Shown here in pieces: positions 27,717-35,972 of a DNA stretch of 64,000 bases. This DNA is from CBDFKF01 sp965248765 (GTDB lineage Bacteria; Pseudomonadota; Alphaproteobacteria; VGEJ01). Positions within the stretch are counted from its first letter, which is position 1; each line of letters opens with the position of its first letter. The stretch spans positions 124,001 to 188,000 of the forward strand of contig CBDFKF010000002.1 of assembly GCA_965248765.1 (NCBI GenBank). Direction: 5' to 3'. A program made the translations under genes and the position numbers. The notes beneath the pieces were generated by a model. It did no database searches. It was given only the letters and a program-made list of their open reading frames with translations, and was not told where the DNA came from.

Positions 27717-30700
27717 GGGTCATCCTCCTCGCCGACCGCGGTCCACTCGCGGGTGCGCTCGAGGTGCTCATAGTCATTGTAGCGGGGCGCATGGTCGGGC
27801 CGAGGCACCGCGAGATACGGCGTCGTCTCGTCATCGAACGCTTCGATCAGCGCGTTGAGGCCCAGCGCCGCCTCGCGCCGCAGTTCCTCGGCGTCGTGGA
27901 GCAGAGGCTTGAATTCGGCTGGGGGATAGCTGCCGGTCAAGCGCCAGTAAGCCAGCTCCGCGACCGGGGCCGCTACCAAGCCATCGAAGCCGCCGGCCCC
28001 AGCGATGACCGCCTCGATCGGCAACTGCGGCGAAAGCCCGGCGGTGACCGCATTCTGCTGGGGCACCGACCCGGTCTTGTAGTCGATGAGCGCGACCGTG
28101 CCGTCGCCGCGCGATTCGATACGGTCGGCTTTGGCGCTGATGGTGAAGGGGCCAGCCGGACCGCCTAGAGAGAGCCGCCCCTCGCACTCGCTCAGGATGC
28201 TGCGCAACCCTCCGCGGCGCTCAGTCTCGGCGGCGATCAAGGCTTTCGCCAAGCGTTCGAACCGCGGCCACCAAAAGGCCGCTATGCCGGGCTGGTTGCG
28301 GGCGCTCCCAAGGATCTCCCGCCCGATCTCCAAGAGCTGATCCAGCGCATCCGGCGGCAGCTCCTGCGGCCAACGGCGCACGAAGGTATCGAGCGCGGCA
28401 TGCACGAAGATCCCGCGCTCGGCGGCGCCGGGCTCCTGATCGAGGGGGGCCAATACCTCCAGACCAAGGATACGGCGCGCGTAGATTGCGTAAGGGTCGC
28501 GCATCCATTTCTCGATCTCGGTCGCGCGCAGTCGGCGTGGGCGTGCCGACACCGGCGGGCGGGGCGCCGGCGGCGCGATGGTCTGCACCCGCGGTGGTAG
28601 ATCGAGGGCTCGGTGCCAGGCGGCTAGCCGCTGGCCGGATTCTTTGATCGCGCGGAGCCGTCTGGGCCCGAGCAGCGTCTCCAGACGCAACAACCACCGC
28701 GAGGGAACCGTGGGCGTGCCGTCGACCTTCTCCGCGCGGGTGAAGATCACCCGCGGCGCGCAGGCGGCGCTGAAGAAATCGTGGGCGGCGAGGCCGATGC
28801 GGCGATCGGGTGGCGGCAAGCCCATGGCTTCCCGCATCGGCCGGCTCATCCACGGATCGGCCGGTGGGGCAGTCGGCCAGGCGCCCTCGTTGAGCCCCCC
28901 GAGGATGAGGAGGTAGGCCTGCTGCAGGCGCGCCTCCAAGGGTCCCCAAATGTGCAGGCGGGGGTGGCGGCCATAACGCGGGCGGACCACCCACGGCACC
29001 ATCACCTCATCAAACAGACCGCGGTAGGCGCTGCCGCGCAGGCGCGGGATGGATCCGCTCGCCCGGCCGAGCTCATCGACGAAGTCGGCCGCAACCTCAC
29101 CGGCTTCCCCGGCCCACAACCGCGCGGCGCCCGGCTCGGCATCGCTGGCCGCGAGAAATTCGGCAAGCGCGAGGTGCGCCTTGAGCAGCGCATCGAGTGT
29201 CGTGGTTGGCGCAGCCAACGCCTGCGCGAACGGGGTTGCTGCCGCCTCGAACGCCTCGAGCCAACGGCCAAGTACCGGCATCTCGGCCGCGCGCGAACGC
29301 GCCTGCCATGCGGCGCGTAGGCCCCGCAGACCGCGCGCCGGTCGCGGACCGTGAAGGATCGCCCTCTCGAGCTGACGGACCATGGCGCGGAAGACACCGG
29401 GGGCGAAGCCGCCGGCAGCCAGCGGGTGCTTGAGCGCCGCAAGCAGTGGGATCGGCGCCGCCCCTTCATCGCAAAGCGCGGCGGTCGCCCGCAGAAAGGC
29501 ACCAGGTGGGGTTCTCGCGAGCGGCGTGCCGCCGGAATCGTCGATATCGACCCGCCACCGCTTGAGCTCGACGGCAACGCGGCGGGCAAGGGCCCGATCG
29601 GGTGTTATCAGCGCCGCGGTGTGCCCCGGCGTTTCCAGCACTTCGCGCATCAACAACGCGATGGTTACTGCTTCCTCCCGCGGCCCCGGGCAGTCGATCC
29701 AGCCGAGCCCCGCGCTCGCCTCAGCGGCGATGTCGGTGCGCCATGCGGGCGCTGCGGCGGCCGGACGCAAGGCCGTAGACAGCAGGGACGCGCGCGGGCT
29801 CTGTGGTTCGCTCGCACTCGCCGCGGATTGCGACCACCGGCGCACGTCCTCGCGCGCCACATTGAGCCGCTCCAGAAGCTGCTTGAGGCCGAACTGCGGG
29901 TGCGGCGGATCGACCGCGGCCCAAGCCTCGGCGTCGAGCTCGGTATCGAGCGCCGGCAGGACCACCGCGCCGACCGGAAGACCGGCGACCACCGCCAGCA
30001 GCTCGGCGGTGGCGGGAATCGAGCCGGTAGAGCCCGCCGCGATCACCGGCGTGACCGGCCGCCGTGCGTGCCAAGCATCGGTCTGCGCGGCGATCAGCCG
30101 GTTGCGCCGATCGACGGCATCGATGAGCCCCTCGGCGGCAAGCAGGCGTGGCCAGTGTTCGGTGAGGATCTTCAGGAAATCGAGGGTGACCTGCCAGTGA
30201 GCGGCATAGTCATCGGGAGCCAGGCTCGCGAGCGCCTCAAAGGACAATCGCTCGATCTGGACCTGATCCAACAGGCGCCCCAGCTCGGCGGCCAAGTGGG
30301 CAGCCCGGGCTTCGTCCATCGGCGGCCCCGTCGCGGCCGGCCCGGCAGCGCGCCGGCGGTCCATCTCCAGCACGAGTCGCGCAAGCAATAGCTGTCGACG
30401 CAGCGGCGGTACCGGTGGCGGCAGCCTTAAGTCCTCGCCACTCTCCTCGGGCCAGGGCCCGGCCACTACGAGCTCGTCCTCGTCGATGTCGCCGATCGCT
30501 CGCATGGCGGGTGCGAGCAGCGGCCGGCCGCCGCGTTGCCTCAGGAACGCGTCGCCCAGTGCAAAACACGCCCGACGGGTCGGCAACAGCACTGTGACCC
30601 GACCGAGGGCCATCGGGTCATCGCCGTAGAGCTCCAAAATGCCGACGGCGAGATCGTCGAGGAAGGGCCGTCCGCCCGGGATCGTGAACACCGAAGGGGA

Positions 30701-30730
30701 AGGTCGGCGCATCGCCGCGGACCGGCTCAA
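27713..30730 (-). CDS. addB: Double-strand break repair protein AddB
   Basis: Partner subunit of AddA, of alphaproteobacterial type, 1005 residues. The N-terminus (VFTIPGGRPFLDDLAVGIL) is typical. The helicase-like half has a degenerate ATP site, and the C-terminal nuclease domain has the catalytic VALIDYKTGSVP motif. The cysteines of the Fe-S staple found in Bacillus AddB are not evident here. It overlaps both murU (upstream) and addA (downstream) by 4 bases, so the block is one transcript. Confidence 0.95.
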   Translation of the reverse strand: MSRSAAMRRPSPSVFTIPGGRPFLDDLAVGILELYGDDPMALGRVTVLLPTRRACFALGDAFLRQRGGRPLLAPAMRAIGDIDEDELVVAGPWPEESGEDLRLPPPVPPLRRQLLLARLVLEMDRRRAAGPAATGPPMDEARAAHLAAELGRLLDQVQIERLSFEALASLAPDDYAAHWQVTLDFLKILTEHWPRLLAAEGLIDAVDRRNRLIAAQTDAWHARRPVTPVIAAGSTGSIPATAELLAVVAGLPVGAVVLPALDTELDAEAWAAVDPPHPQFGLKQLLERLNVAREDVRRWSQSAASASEPQSPRASLLSTALRPAAAAPAWRTDIAAEASAGLGWIDCPGPREEAVTIALLMREVLETPGHTAALITPDRALARRVAVELKRWRVDIDDSGGTPLARTPPGAFLRATAALCDEGAAPIPLLAALKHPLAAGGFAPGVFRAMVRQLERAILHGPRPARGLRGLRAAWQARSRAAEMPVLGRWLEAFEAAATPFAQALAAPTTTLDALLKAHLALAEFLAASDAEPGAARLWAGEAGEVAADFVDELGRASGSIPRLRGSAYRGLFDEVMVPWVVRPRYGRHPRLHIWGPLEARLQQAYLLILGGLNEGAWPTAPPADPWMSRPMREAMGLPPPDRRIGLAAHDFFSAACAPRVIFTRAEKVDGTPTVPSRWLLRLETLLGPRRLRAIKESGQRLAAWHRALDLPPRVQTIAPPAPRPPVSARPRRLRATEIEKWMRDPYAIYARRILGLEVLAPLDQEPGAAERGIFVHAALDTFVRRWPQELPPDALDQLLEIGREILGSARNQPGIAAFWWPRFERLAKALIAAETERRGGLRSILSECEGRLSLGGPAGPFTISAKADRIESRGDGTVALIDYKTGSVPQQNAVTAGLSPQLPIEAVIAGAGGFDGLVAAPVAELAYWRLTGSYPPAEFKPLLHDAEELRREAALGLNALIEAFDDETTPYLAVPRPDHAPRYNDYEHLERTREWTAVGEEDDP

Positions 30731-31458
30731 AAGGCGGCCAGCGTCTTCTCGGCGAGGGCGACATCGCTCGGCCGGCCGACGTGCATCCAGATGCCCTCGT
30801 GGCGCAACCCGGCAAGGCGCTCGCCCGCTTCGGCGCGGTCGTAGGCGCGATTGAGGGAGAACGCCCCATCGCCCAGGCCCTCCAGGACTCGCGAATGCAG
30901 TAGCTGAATGCCGGCAAAGGTGAACGGTGCAACTTCGCCCTCGCGGCGGCGGCGAGGGCGACCTTCGGCGCCCAGGAAATAGTCCCCGATCCCGTCATAG
31001 CCGACCGCCATCACCGTCGGGTGCAGCAGGAGGAGCGCATCCATGTGCGCATCGTCCCAGGCCTCGATAAGGCTGCGTACGGTATTGCGCACACCGTCCA
31101 GCCACAGGACATCGCCGTTGACGACGACGAAGGGCCCGGCGCCGAGTTGTGGCAGCGCGCGGGCGACGCCGCCGCCGGTATCCAGCCGGGCCGCTCTCTC
31201 ATCCGAGAAATCCACGATGGGTTTTTTGCGCCCCACGAGATGCGTACGCAGCATGTCCGCCTTGTAGTGCAGGTTGACTACCGTTTCCTCGATGCCGGCC
31301 GCACTCAGGCTGTCGAGAATGCGGTCGATCATCGGCCGCCCGGCGACCTTGACCAGCGCCTTGGGTCGATCCTTGGTCAGCGGCCGCATGCGGCGTCCAT
31401 CTCCGGCGGCGAGCACCATCGCGGTGCGCACGTCAGGACTCGGGCGGCGCGAGCTCAT
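30727..31458 (-). CDS. murU: Nucleotidyltransferase, MurU-like
   Basis: A 243-residue sugar-phosphate nucleotidyltransferase. The signature AMVLAAGDGRRMRPLTKDRPKAL is at the N-terminus, followed by the sugar-binding VNLHYKADML and metal-site VNGDVLWLDG. The pairing with an aminoglycoside phosphotransferase-like kinase next to tsaE identifies it as probable N-acetylmuramate-1-phosphate uridylyltransferase, which makes UDP-MurNAc from recycled cell wall sugar. Mannose-1-phosphate guanylyltransferase is the alternative name often given by similarity alone. Confidence 0.85.
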   Translation of the reverse strand: MSSRRPSPDVRTAMVLAAGDGRRMRPLTKDRPKALVKVAGRPMIDRILDSLSAAGIEETVVNLHYKADMLRTHLVGRKKPIVDFSDERAARLDTGGGVARALPQLGAGPFVVVNGDVLWLDGVRNTVRSLIEAWDDAHMDALLLLHPTVMAVGYDGIGDYFLGAEGRPRRRREGEVAPFTFAGIQLLHSRVLEGLGDGAFSLNRAYDRAEAGERLAGLRHEGIWMHVGRPSDVALAEKTLAAF

Positions 31459-32471
31459 GCCGGACTGGCGAGGCGTTCGGGCTCAGGCTGCGGCGCAATA
31501 CGCAGCCGCACCGGGATATGGCGGTCGTACCATTGGCGTGCCGCAGCCAATGTCGGATCGGCGAGATCGCGCTCCAAGAGGGCCCAGACGCGCGGAATGA
31601 GGTGAAGATATTGCGGATTGCCATCGCGCCGCCATAGCCGGGTGAACACGCCGATGATCTTGGTGTTGCGCTGGGCGCCGAGTATCGCATAGGCGCGCCG
31701 AAACCCGTCGTTTTTGAGCCCGGTAGCGGCAAGGTAGCGGGCAGTCATCGCGGCGGTCAGCTCTAAGTCGACATCTCGGCGAGCGTCCTCCAACAGCGAG
31801 ACGAGATCGTAGGCGCGCGGTCCGACCACCGCATCCTGGAAATCGAGGAGTCCGACCCGCGCGTGGGCTTTGCGACCGGGCAGCCAAATTAGGTTCTCGG
31901 CATGATAGTCCCGAAGGACGACGACCTTCTCGTCGGCGCTCGCCTCGGCGACCAGGCCGCGCCACAACGCATCGAAGCTCTCGCGCATCTCGGCGCTCGC
32001 CTCGACGCCGGTCACCGCCGGCACGTACCACAGCAGAAACCGGCCGGTCTCCTCCAGCAATCTCGCCGCATCGTATGGCGGCAGGTCGGGCGATGGACGG
32101 CGGTGCAGATCGACCAACAGATCGACCGCGGCCGCGTACAGCGGCATCACGTCCCCGCCCGTCGCGGCGATGCGGGCAAACAGGTCATCGCCGAGGTCCT
32201 CGCACAGGAGCAAGCCGCCGCCGAGGTCAGCCGCTAAGATCTCCGGTGCACTGTAGCCGGCCGCGCGGAGCCAGGCGGCCATGGCCGCGAACGGGCGCGC
32301 CGCATCGCCTGTACGTGCATCCATCAAGACAGCACGACGCCCACCGTCGACCAAACGCTCATAGCGCCGGTCCGAGGCATCGCCGGCGAGCGCGGCGCGG
32401 GGGATGCCGCCCCACCCGGCGGCGTCGAGGAACGCGCCGGTCGCCCGCTCCCGCTCAGTCATCGCTGGCAA
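31455..32471 (-). CDS. amgK: Sugar kinase AmgK-like
   Basis: Phosphotransferase of the aminoglycoside phosphotransferase/choline kinase fold, 338 residues. It shows the catalytic loop VVVLRDYHAENLIWL and the metal motif VGLLDFQDAVVGPRAYDLVSLL. With adjacent murU it is the probable anomeric MurNAc/GlcNAc kinase of the peptidoglycan recycling pathway that bypasses early MurA-dependent synthesis. It overlaps tsaE by 8 to 17 bases depending on which of two ATGs (32471 or 32462) is used. Confidence 0.86.
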   Translation of the reverse strand: MPAMTERERATGAFLDAAGWGGIPRAALAGDASDRRYERLVDGGRRAVLMDARTGDAARPFAAMAAWLRAAGYSAPEILAADLGGGLLLCEDLGDDLFARIAATGGDVMPLYAAAVDLLVDLHRRPSPDLPPYDAARLLEETGRFLLWYVPAVTGVEASAEMRESFDALWRGLVAEASADEKVVVLRDYHAENLIWLPGRKAHARVGLLDFQDAVVGPRAYDLVSLLEDARRDVDLELTAAMTARYLAATGLKNDGFRRAYAILGAQRNTKIIGVFTRLWRRDGNPQYLHLIPRVWALLERDLADPTLAAARQWYDRHIPVRLRIAPQPEPERLASPA

Positions 32472-32985
32472 CGGCTGCGAGGCGCGCCGCCCAGGCGCCG
32501 TGGCCCCGCAAGCTCACGCGCCGCGCCGTCGGCTCATCACCCCAAGAAAAGGCGATCTCTAACCAGTCGGCCGGCAGGTGGGCAACCATGCGCTCGGGCC
32601 ACTCGATCAGCGAGATCCCGTCGTCGAACGCGTCTTCGATCCCCAGCTCGAAGGCTTCTTCCGCGCGCTGCAACCGATAGAGATCGATGTGCCAGACACT
32701 CGCGCCTGCCAGCGGGTAGATCTGAACCAGGCTGAAGGTCGGGCTCGGCACCTCCTCCGCCCCGCCGCGCGCCACGATGAAAAAACGTGCGAAGGTGGTC
32801 TTGCCAGCACCGAGCGCGCCGCTTAACCCGATGACATCGCCGGTCCGGGCGATCGCGGCAACGCGTCCTGCCAGCGCTTCGGTGGCAGCGAGGTCCCGAA
32901 GCTCCCGCGTTGTCTCGCGCACCAGCGCGACGCTCGCCATGGCGGGCTTGTAGCGCGCGCTCAGTCCTTCCGCAACTGCGGTCAT
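32455..32985 (-). CDS. tsaE: tRNA threonylcarbamoyladenosine ATPase TsaE
   Basis: ATPase required with TsaB and TsaD to make t6A37 in tRNAs that read ANN codons. P-loop GLSGALGAGKTTFARFFI and the later SPTFSLVQIY and HIDLYRL segments are family hallmarks. From ATG 32985 it has 176 residues; starting at 32940 (MASVALVRET) gives 161, closer to the usual length, and neither start has a strong ribosome binding site. First gene of tsaE-amgK-murU-addB-addA. Confidence 0.94.
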   Translation of the reverse strand: MTAVAEGLSARYKPAMASVALVRETTRELRDLAATEALAGRVAAIARTGDVIGLSGALGAGKTTFARFFIVARGGAEEVPSPTFSLVQIYPLAGASVWHIDLYRLQRAEEAFELGIEDAFDDGISLIEWPERMVAHLPADWLEIAFSWGDEPTARRVSLRGHGAWAARLAAVASDD

Positions 32986-33036
32986 CGACGAGCGGTCGGC
33001 CGGCTCGCGCGATACCCCGCGACGGCGCGCGATCGA

Positions 33037-34332
33037 TCAGTAGCGGTAGTAATCCGGCTTGAATGGTCCCTCTTTCGGCACGCCGATGTAGTCGGCCTGG
33101 GCCGGGGTCAACGCGGTCAGCTTGACTCCGAGCTTGTCGAGGTGGAGGCGCGCGACCCGCTCGTCGAGGTGTTTGGGCAGAACGTAAACCTTCTTCTCGT
33201 ACGAGCCCGTATTGTGCCAGAGCTCGATCTGGGCGAGCACTTGATTGGTGAAGGATGCGCTCATCACAAAGCTCGGATGCCCGGTGGCGCAGCCGAGGTT
33301 CACCAATCGCCCTTCGGCGAGGACGATCAGGCGCTTGCCGTCAGGGAACTCGACCTCGTGGACCTGCGGCTTAACCTCATGCCAGGGGTAGTTGCGCAGG
33401 CCCTCGATCTGGATCTCCGAATCGAAGTGGCCGATGTTGCAGACGATCGCCCGGTCCCTCATCTGACGCATATGCTCGACGGTGATCACGTCGAGATTGC
33501 CGGTCGCGGTGACGAAGATATCGCCGATGGCGGCAGCATCGTCCATCGGGATCACCTGATAGCCTTCCATGGCGGCCTGCAGGGCGCAGATCGGATCGAT
33601 CTCGGTGATCATGACCCTCGCGCCCTGCCCGCGCAGGCTGGCTGCGGAGCCCTTGCCGACATCGCCGTAGCCGGCGACCACGGCGATCTTGCCCGCCAGC
33701 ATGACATCGGTCGCCCGCTTGATGCCATCGACCAGGCTCTCGCGACAGCCGTAGAGGTTGTCGAACTTGGACTTGGTGACCGAGTCGTTGACGTTGATGG
33801 CCGGTGTGAGCAGCGTCTTCGCTTTCTCCATCTCGTAAAGGCGGTGGACACCCGTGGTGGTCTCCTCGCTCAGGCCCCGCACATCAGCCATCAGGTCGGG
33901 GTGGCTGTCGTGCATGACCTTGGTTAGGTCGCCGCCGTCGTCGAGGATCATGTTGGGGCGCCAGCCGTTACCCGCGACGATGGTCTGGTCGATGCACCAC
34001 CAGAACTCCTCTTCGCTCTCGTCCTTCCAGGCGAACACCGGGACCCCAACGGCGGCGATGGCCGCTGCGGCATGGTCCTGGGTCGAGAAAATGTTGCACG
34101 AGCTCCAGCGCACCTCGGCGCCGAGGGCGATCAGAGTCTCGATCAGCACGGCGGTCTGGATTGTCATGTGCAGACAGCCGGCGATGCGGGCGCCCGTGAG
34201 CGGCTTGCTGGTGGCGTACTCTTCGCGCAGCGCCATCAGGCCCGGCATCTCGGTCTCGGCGATTGCGACCTCCCGACGGCCCCAATCGGCAAGTCCGGTG
34301 TCTGCGACCTTGTAGTCGGTGAACGTGTTCAT
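33037..34332 (-). CDS. ahcY: Adenosylhomocysteinase
   Basis: Hydrolyses S-adenosylhomocysteine to adenosine and homocysteine, relieving product inhibition of methyltransferases. The 431 residues include GCLHMTIQTAVLIETL, the NAD-binding VVAGYGDVGKGSAASLRGQGA, the substrate region INVNDSVTKSKFDNLYG and the C-terminal FKPDYYRY ending of the family. AGGAG lies 6 bases before the ATG. Homocysteine from this enzyme would normally pass to a methionine synthase; the metH in this window is a fragment. Confidence 0.97.
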   Translation of the reverse strand: MNTFTDYKVADTGLADWGRREVAIAETEMPGLMALREEYATSKPLTGARIAGCLHMTIQTAVLIETLIALGAEVRWSSCNIFSTQDHAAAAIAAVGVPVFAWKDESEEEFWWCIDQTIVAGNGWRPNMILDDGGDLTKVMHDSHPDLMADVRGLSEETTTGVHRLYEMEKAKTLLTPAINVNDSVTKSKFDNLYGCRESLVDGIKRATDVMLAGKIAVVAGYGDVGKGSAASLRGQGARVMITEIDPICALQAAMEGYQVIPMDDAAAIGDIFVTATGNLDVITVEHMRQMRDRAIVCNIGHFDSEIQIEGLRNYPWHEVKPQVHEVEFPDGKRLIVLAEGRLVNLGCATGHPSFVMSASFTNQVLAQIELWHNTGSYEKKVYVLPKHLDERVARLHLDKLGVKLTALTPAQADYIGVPKEGPFKPDYYRY

Positions 34333-34437
34333 GCTTGCTCCTGTGGTGCGCCGGACCGACCCCGCTGACGGCTGGTCCCGCGGGCTTATAGCAGCGTCTC
34401 GCCAACAGATTAAGCCAAAACGCCGCGCTGCCGGCCC

Positions 34438-34584
34438 TCACGCCACGCCGTTGAAGTCGTCCAAGAGCGCGGCGATGCGGCCACCGTCGGCTTGCACGAG
34501 GATGTGCTCGGTCGCAGCGATGAGTTCTTCGGCCAGCCGCCCGTGCGTAACGATTACTATTCCGATCACGGGGTCCCCAACCAT
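34438..34584 (-). pseudogene. Remnant of PTS EIIA (mannose-type) gene
   Basis: A 48-codon frame between rapZ and ahcY. Its first half, IGIVIVTHGRLAEELIAATEHIL, matches the N-terminus of the ManX/EIIA-Man-type PTS protein that normally occupies this place in alphaproteobacteria, including the active-site-like THG. The sequence then passes into GGRIAALLDDFNGVA and stops, so about 80-90 residues are absent. ptsH (HPr), the usual next gene, is also missing. It looks like the product of an internal deletion. Confidence 0.7.
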
Positions 34585-34599
34585 GTGGTGCGGTTGAGT

Positions 34600-35502
34600 C
34601 TAGGCTACCGGAGTGTCCATGTCGCGGTGTCGGATGTCGGCGGCATAGTCAGCGTCCGTCAGCCGCGCAGCCAAGCGCTCAACGATGTGGACCGAGCGGT
34701 GGCGGCCTCCCGTGCACCCCACGGCAATCGTCAGGTATGTTTTTCCCTCACGCTCATAGTAGGGGAGCAGCAGCATGATCAGCTCCTCGAGCCGGTCGTA
34801 GAAGCCGGCGTACACCGGATCGGCCGCGACGAACGAGGCAACCGCCGGATCGCGCCCGGTGAGGGCGCGCAGGCTCTCGACATAGTGTGGATTGGCGAGG
34901 AAGCGAACGTCGAACACGAGATCGGCTTCCCGCGGCAAGCCGCGGCGAAAGGCGAACGATGTCAGTGCAATGGCGAGCGCCGGCCCGGCGTCCAGCCGAA
35001 AATGGCCGTCGAGCACCCGGCGCAAGTCGGGAATCGCGTACTGGCTCGTATCGATAACCAAATCGGCGCGGTCGCGAAGCGGGGCGATCAGCGCGCGCTC
35101 CAGTACGATTCCATCCATCAGCGGCCGGTCTTCGGCCAGCGGATGGCGACGTCGGGTCTCGGTGTAGCGCTTGGTCAGCATGTCGTCATCGCAGTCGAAG
35201 AAGGCCAGGCTGACATCGAGGTCGCGGCGCGAAAGAAGCGGCGCCAGCTGTTCGAGGAAGCTCGCGGCCGTGAAATCGCGGGTCCGGATATCGATTGCGG
35301 CGGCCAGGCCGCCGTGCCCGTGACGCGGGCTGGCCCGGTCGGGGGGGCCCAATAGATTAGTCACGAGAGAGAGCGGCACGTTATCCACCGTCTCGTACCC
35401 GAGATCCTCGAGCATCTTGATGGCGGTGGACTTGCCCGCCCCCGACATCCCCGTGACCAACAACACCCGCGTTCGTTCCGCTGTCGTGTCCTGCACCCTC
35501 AC
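34600..35502 (-). CDS. rapZ: RNase adapter protein RapZ
   Basis: P-loop protein of the RapZ (YvcJ) family, which in enterobacteria controls GlmZ sRNA decay in response to glucosamine-6-phosphate. Walker A VTGMSGAGKSTAIKMLEDLGYE and the C-terminal VGCTGGRHRSVHIVERLA are present. GTG 35502 overlaps the hprK stop (GTGA) and gives 300 residues; the ATG at 35532 would lie well inside hprK. Its presence in the hprK-EIIA-ptsH neighbourhood is standard for the class. Confidence 0.94.
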   Translation of the reverse strand: MRVQDTTAERTRVLLVTGMSGAGKSTAIKMLEDLGYETVDNVPLSLVTNLLGPPDRASPRHGHGGLAAAIDIRTRDFTAASFLEQLAPLLSRRDLDVSLAFFDCDDDMLTKRYTETRRRHPLAEDRPLMDGIVLERALIAPLRDRADLVIDTSQYAIPDLRRVLDGHFRLDAGPALAIALTSFAFRRGLPREADLVFDVRFLANPHYVESLRALTGRDPAVASFVAADPVYAGFYDRLEELIMLLLPYYEREGKTYLTIAVGCTGGRHRSVHIVERLAARLTDADYAADIRHRDMDTPVA

Positions 35503-35939
35503 CCTTTCTGATCGCCCACCGCAGCCGGCCATGGCCGCGCCACAGCGAGGCGGAGCTTAGCGGCGGCCGAGGCCTCGAATGGCGCCAGCGCGATCAACGG
35601 CAGGACGATCCCGTCGTAGCAGCAGCGGGACGCGTCCGGCAGGCGTTCGGACACCGGCGACCCAACAAGATCGACGGCAAGCCGTAGCCGTGTCGTGGGC
35701 GCGAACGGCACTCGCAGAAGACCAACGCCGCGCACCTCGATGGTGCCGGCGATCGCGGGCGGCGTGAAAGCATACAAAACGCCCTCCTCGCCGTGCAGCA
35801 CGACGCGATCGTCAGCAACGAGCCGAGCGCCGCATTCGATCAGGCGGAGTGCGAGATCCGACTTGCCGCTGCCGGGCGGGCCGCGCAGCAGGACGGCACG
35901 TCCGCCGATCTCGACACAGGTGCCGTGCACCGTCTCCAT
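35499..35939 (-). CDS. hprK: HPr kinase/phosphorylase, short alphaproteobacterial form
   Basis: A 146-residue kinase core lacking the N-terminal half found in Gram-positive HprK, which is normal for alphaproteobacteria. P-loop LLRGPPGSGKSDLALRLIE (about 18-36) and the ADDRVVL metal segment are visible. It phosphorylates a serine in HPr to control the nitrogen-type PTS. Its expected substrate gene, ptsH, is absent from the usual place downstream. Confidence 0.92.
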   Translation of the reverse strand: METVHGTCVEIGGRAVLLRGPPGSGKSDLALRLIECGARLVADDRVVLHGEEGVLYAFTPPAIAGTIEVRGVGLLRVPFAPTTRLRLAVDLVGSPVSERLPDASRCCYDGIVLPLIALAPFEASAAAKLRLAVARPWPAAVGDQKG

Positions 35940-35972
35940 GCCTAGCGAAGGTGCGAGTTCCGATGGCCCGAG

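Noticed and set aside
34333..34437. SAH or SAM riboswitch in the ahcY leader
   Set aside because: The leader has a GAGACGCTGC stretch loosely like part of an SAH riboswitch, but I could not find the matching stems or conserved loop.
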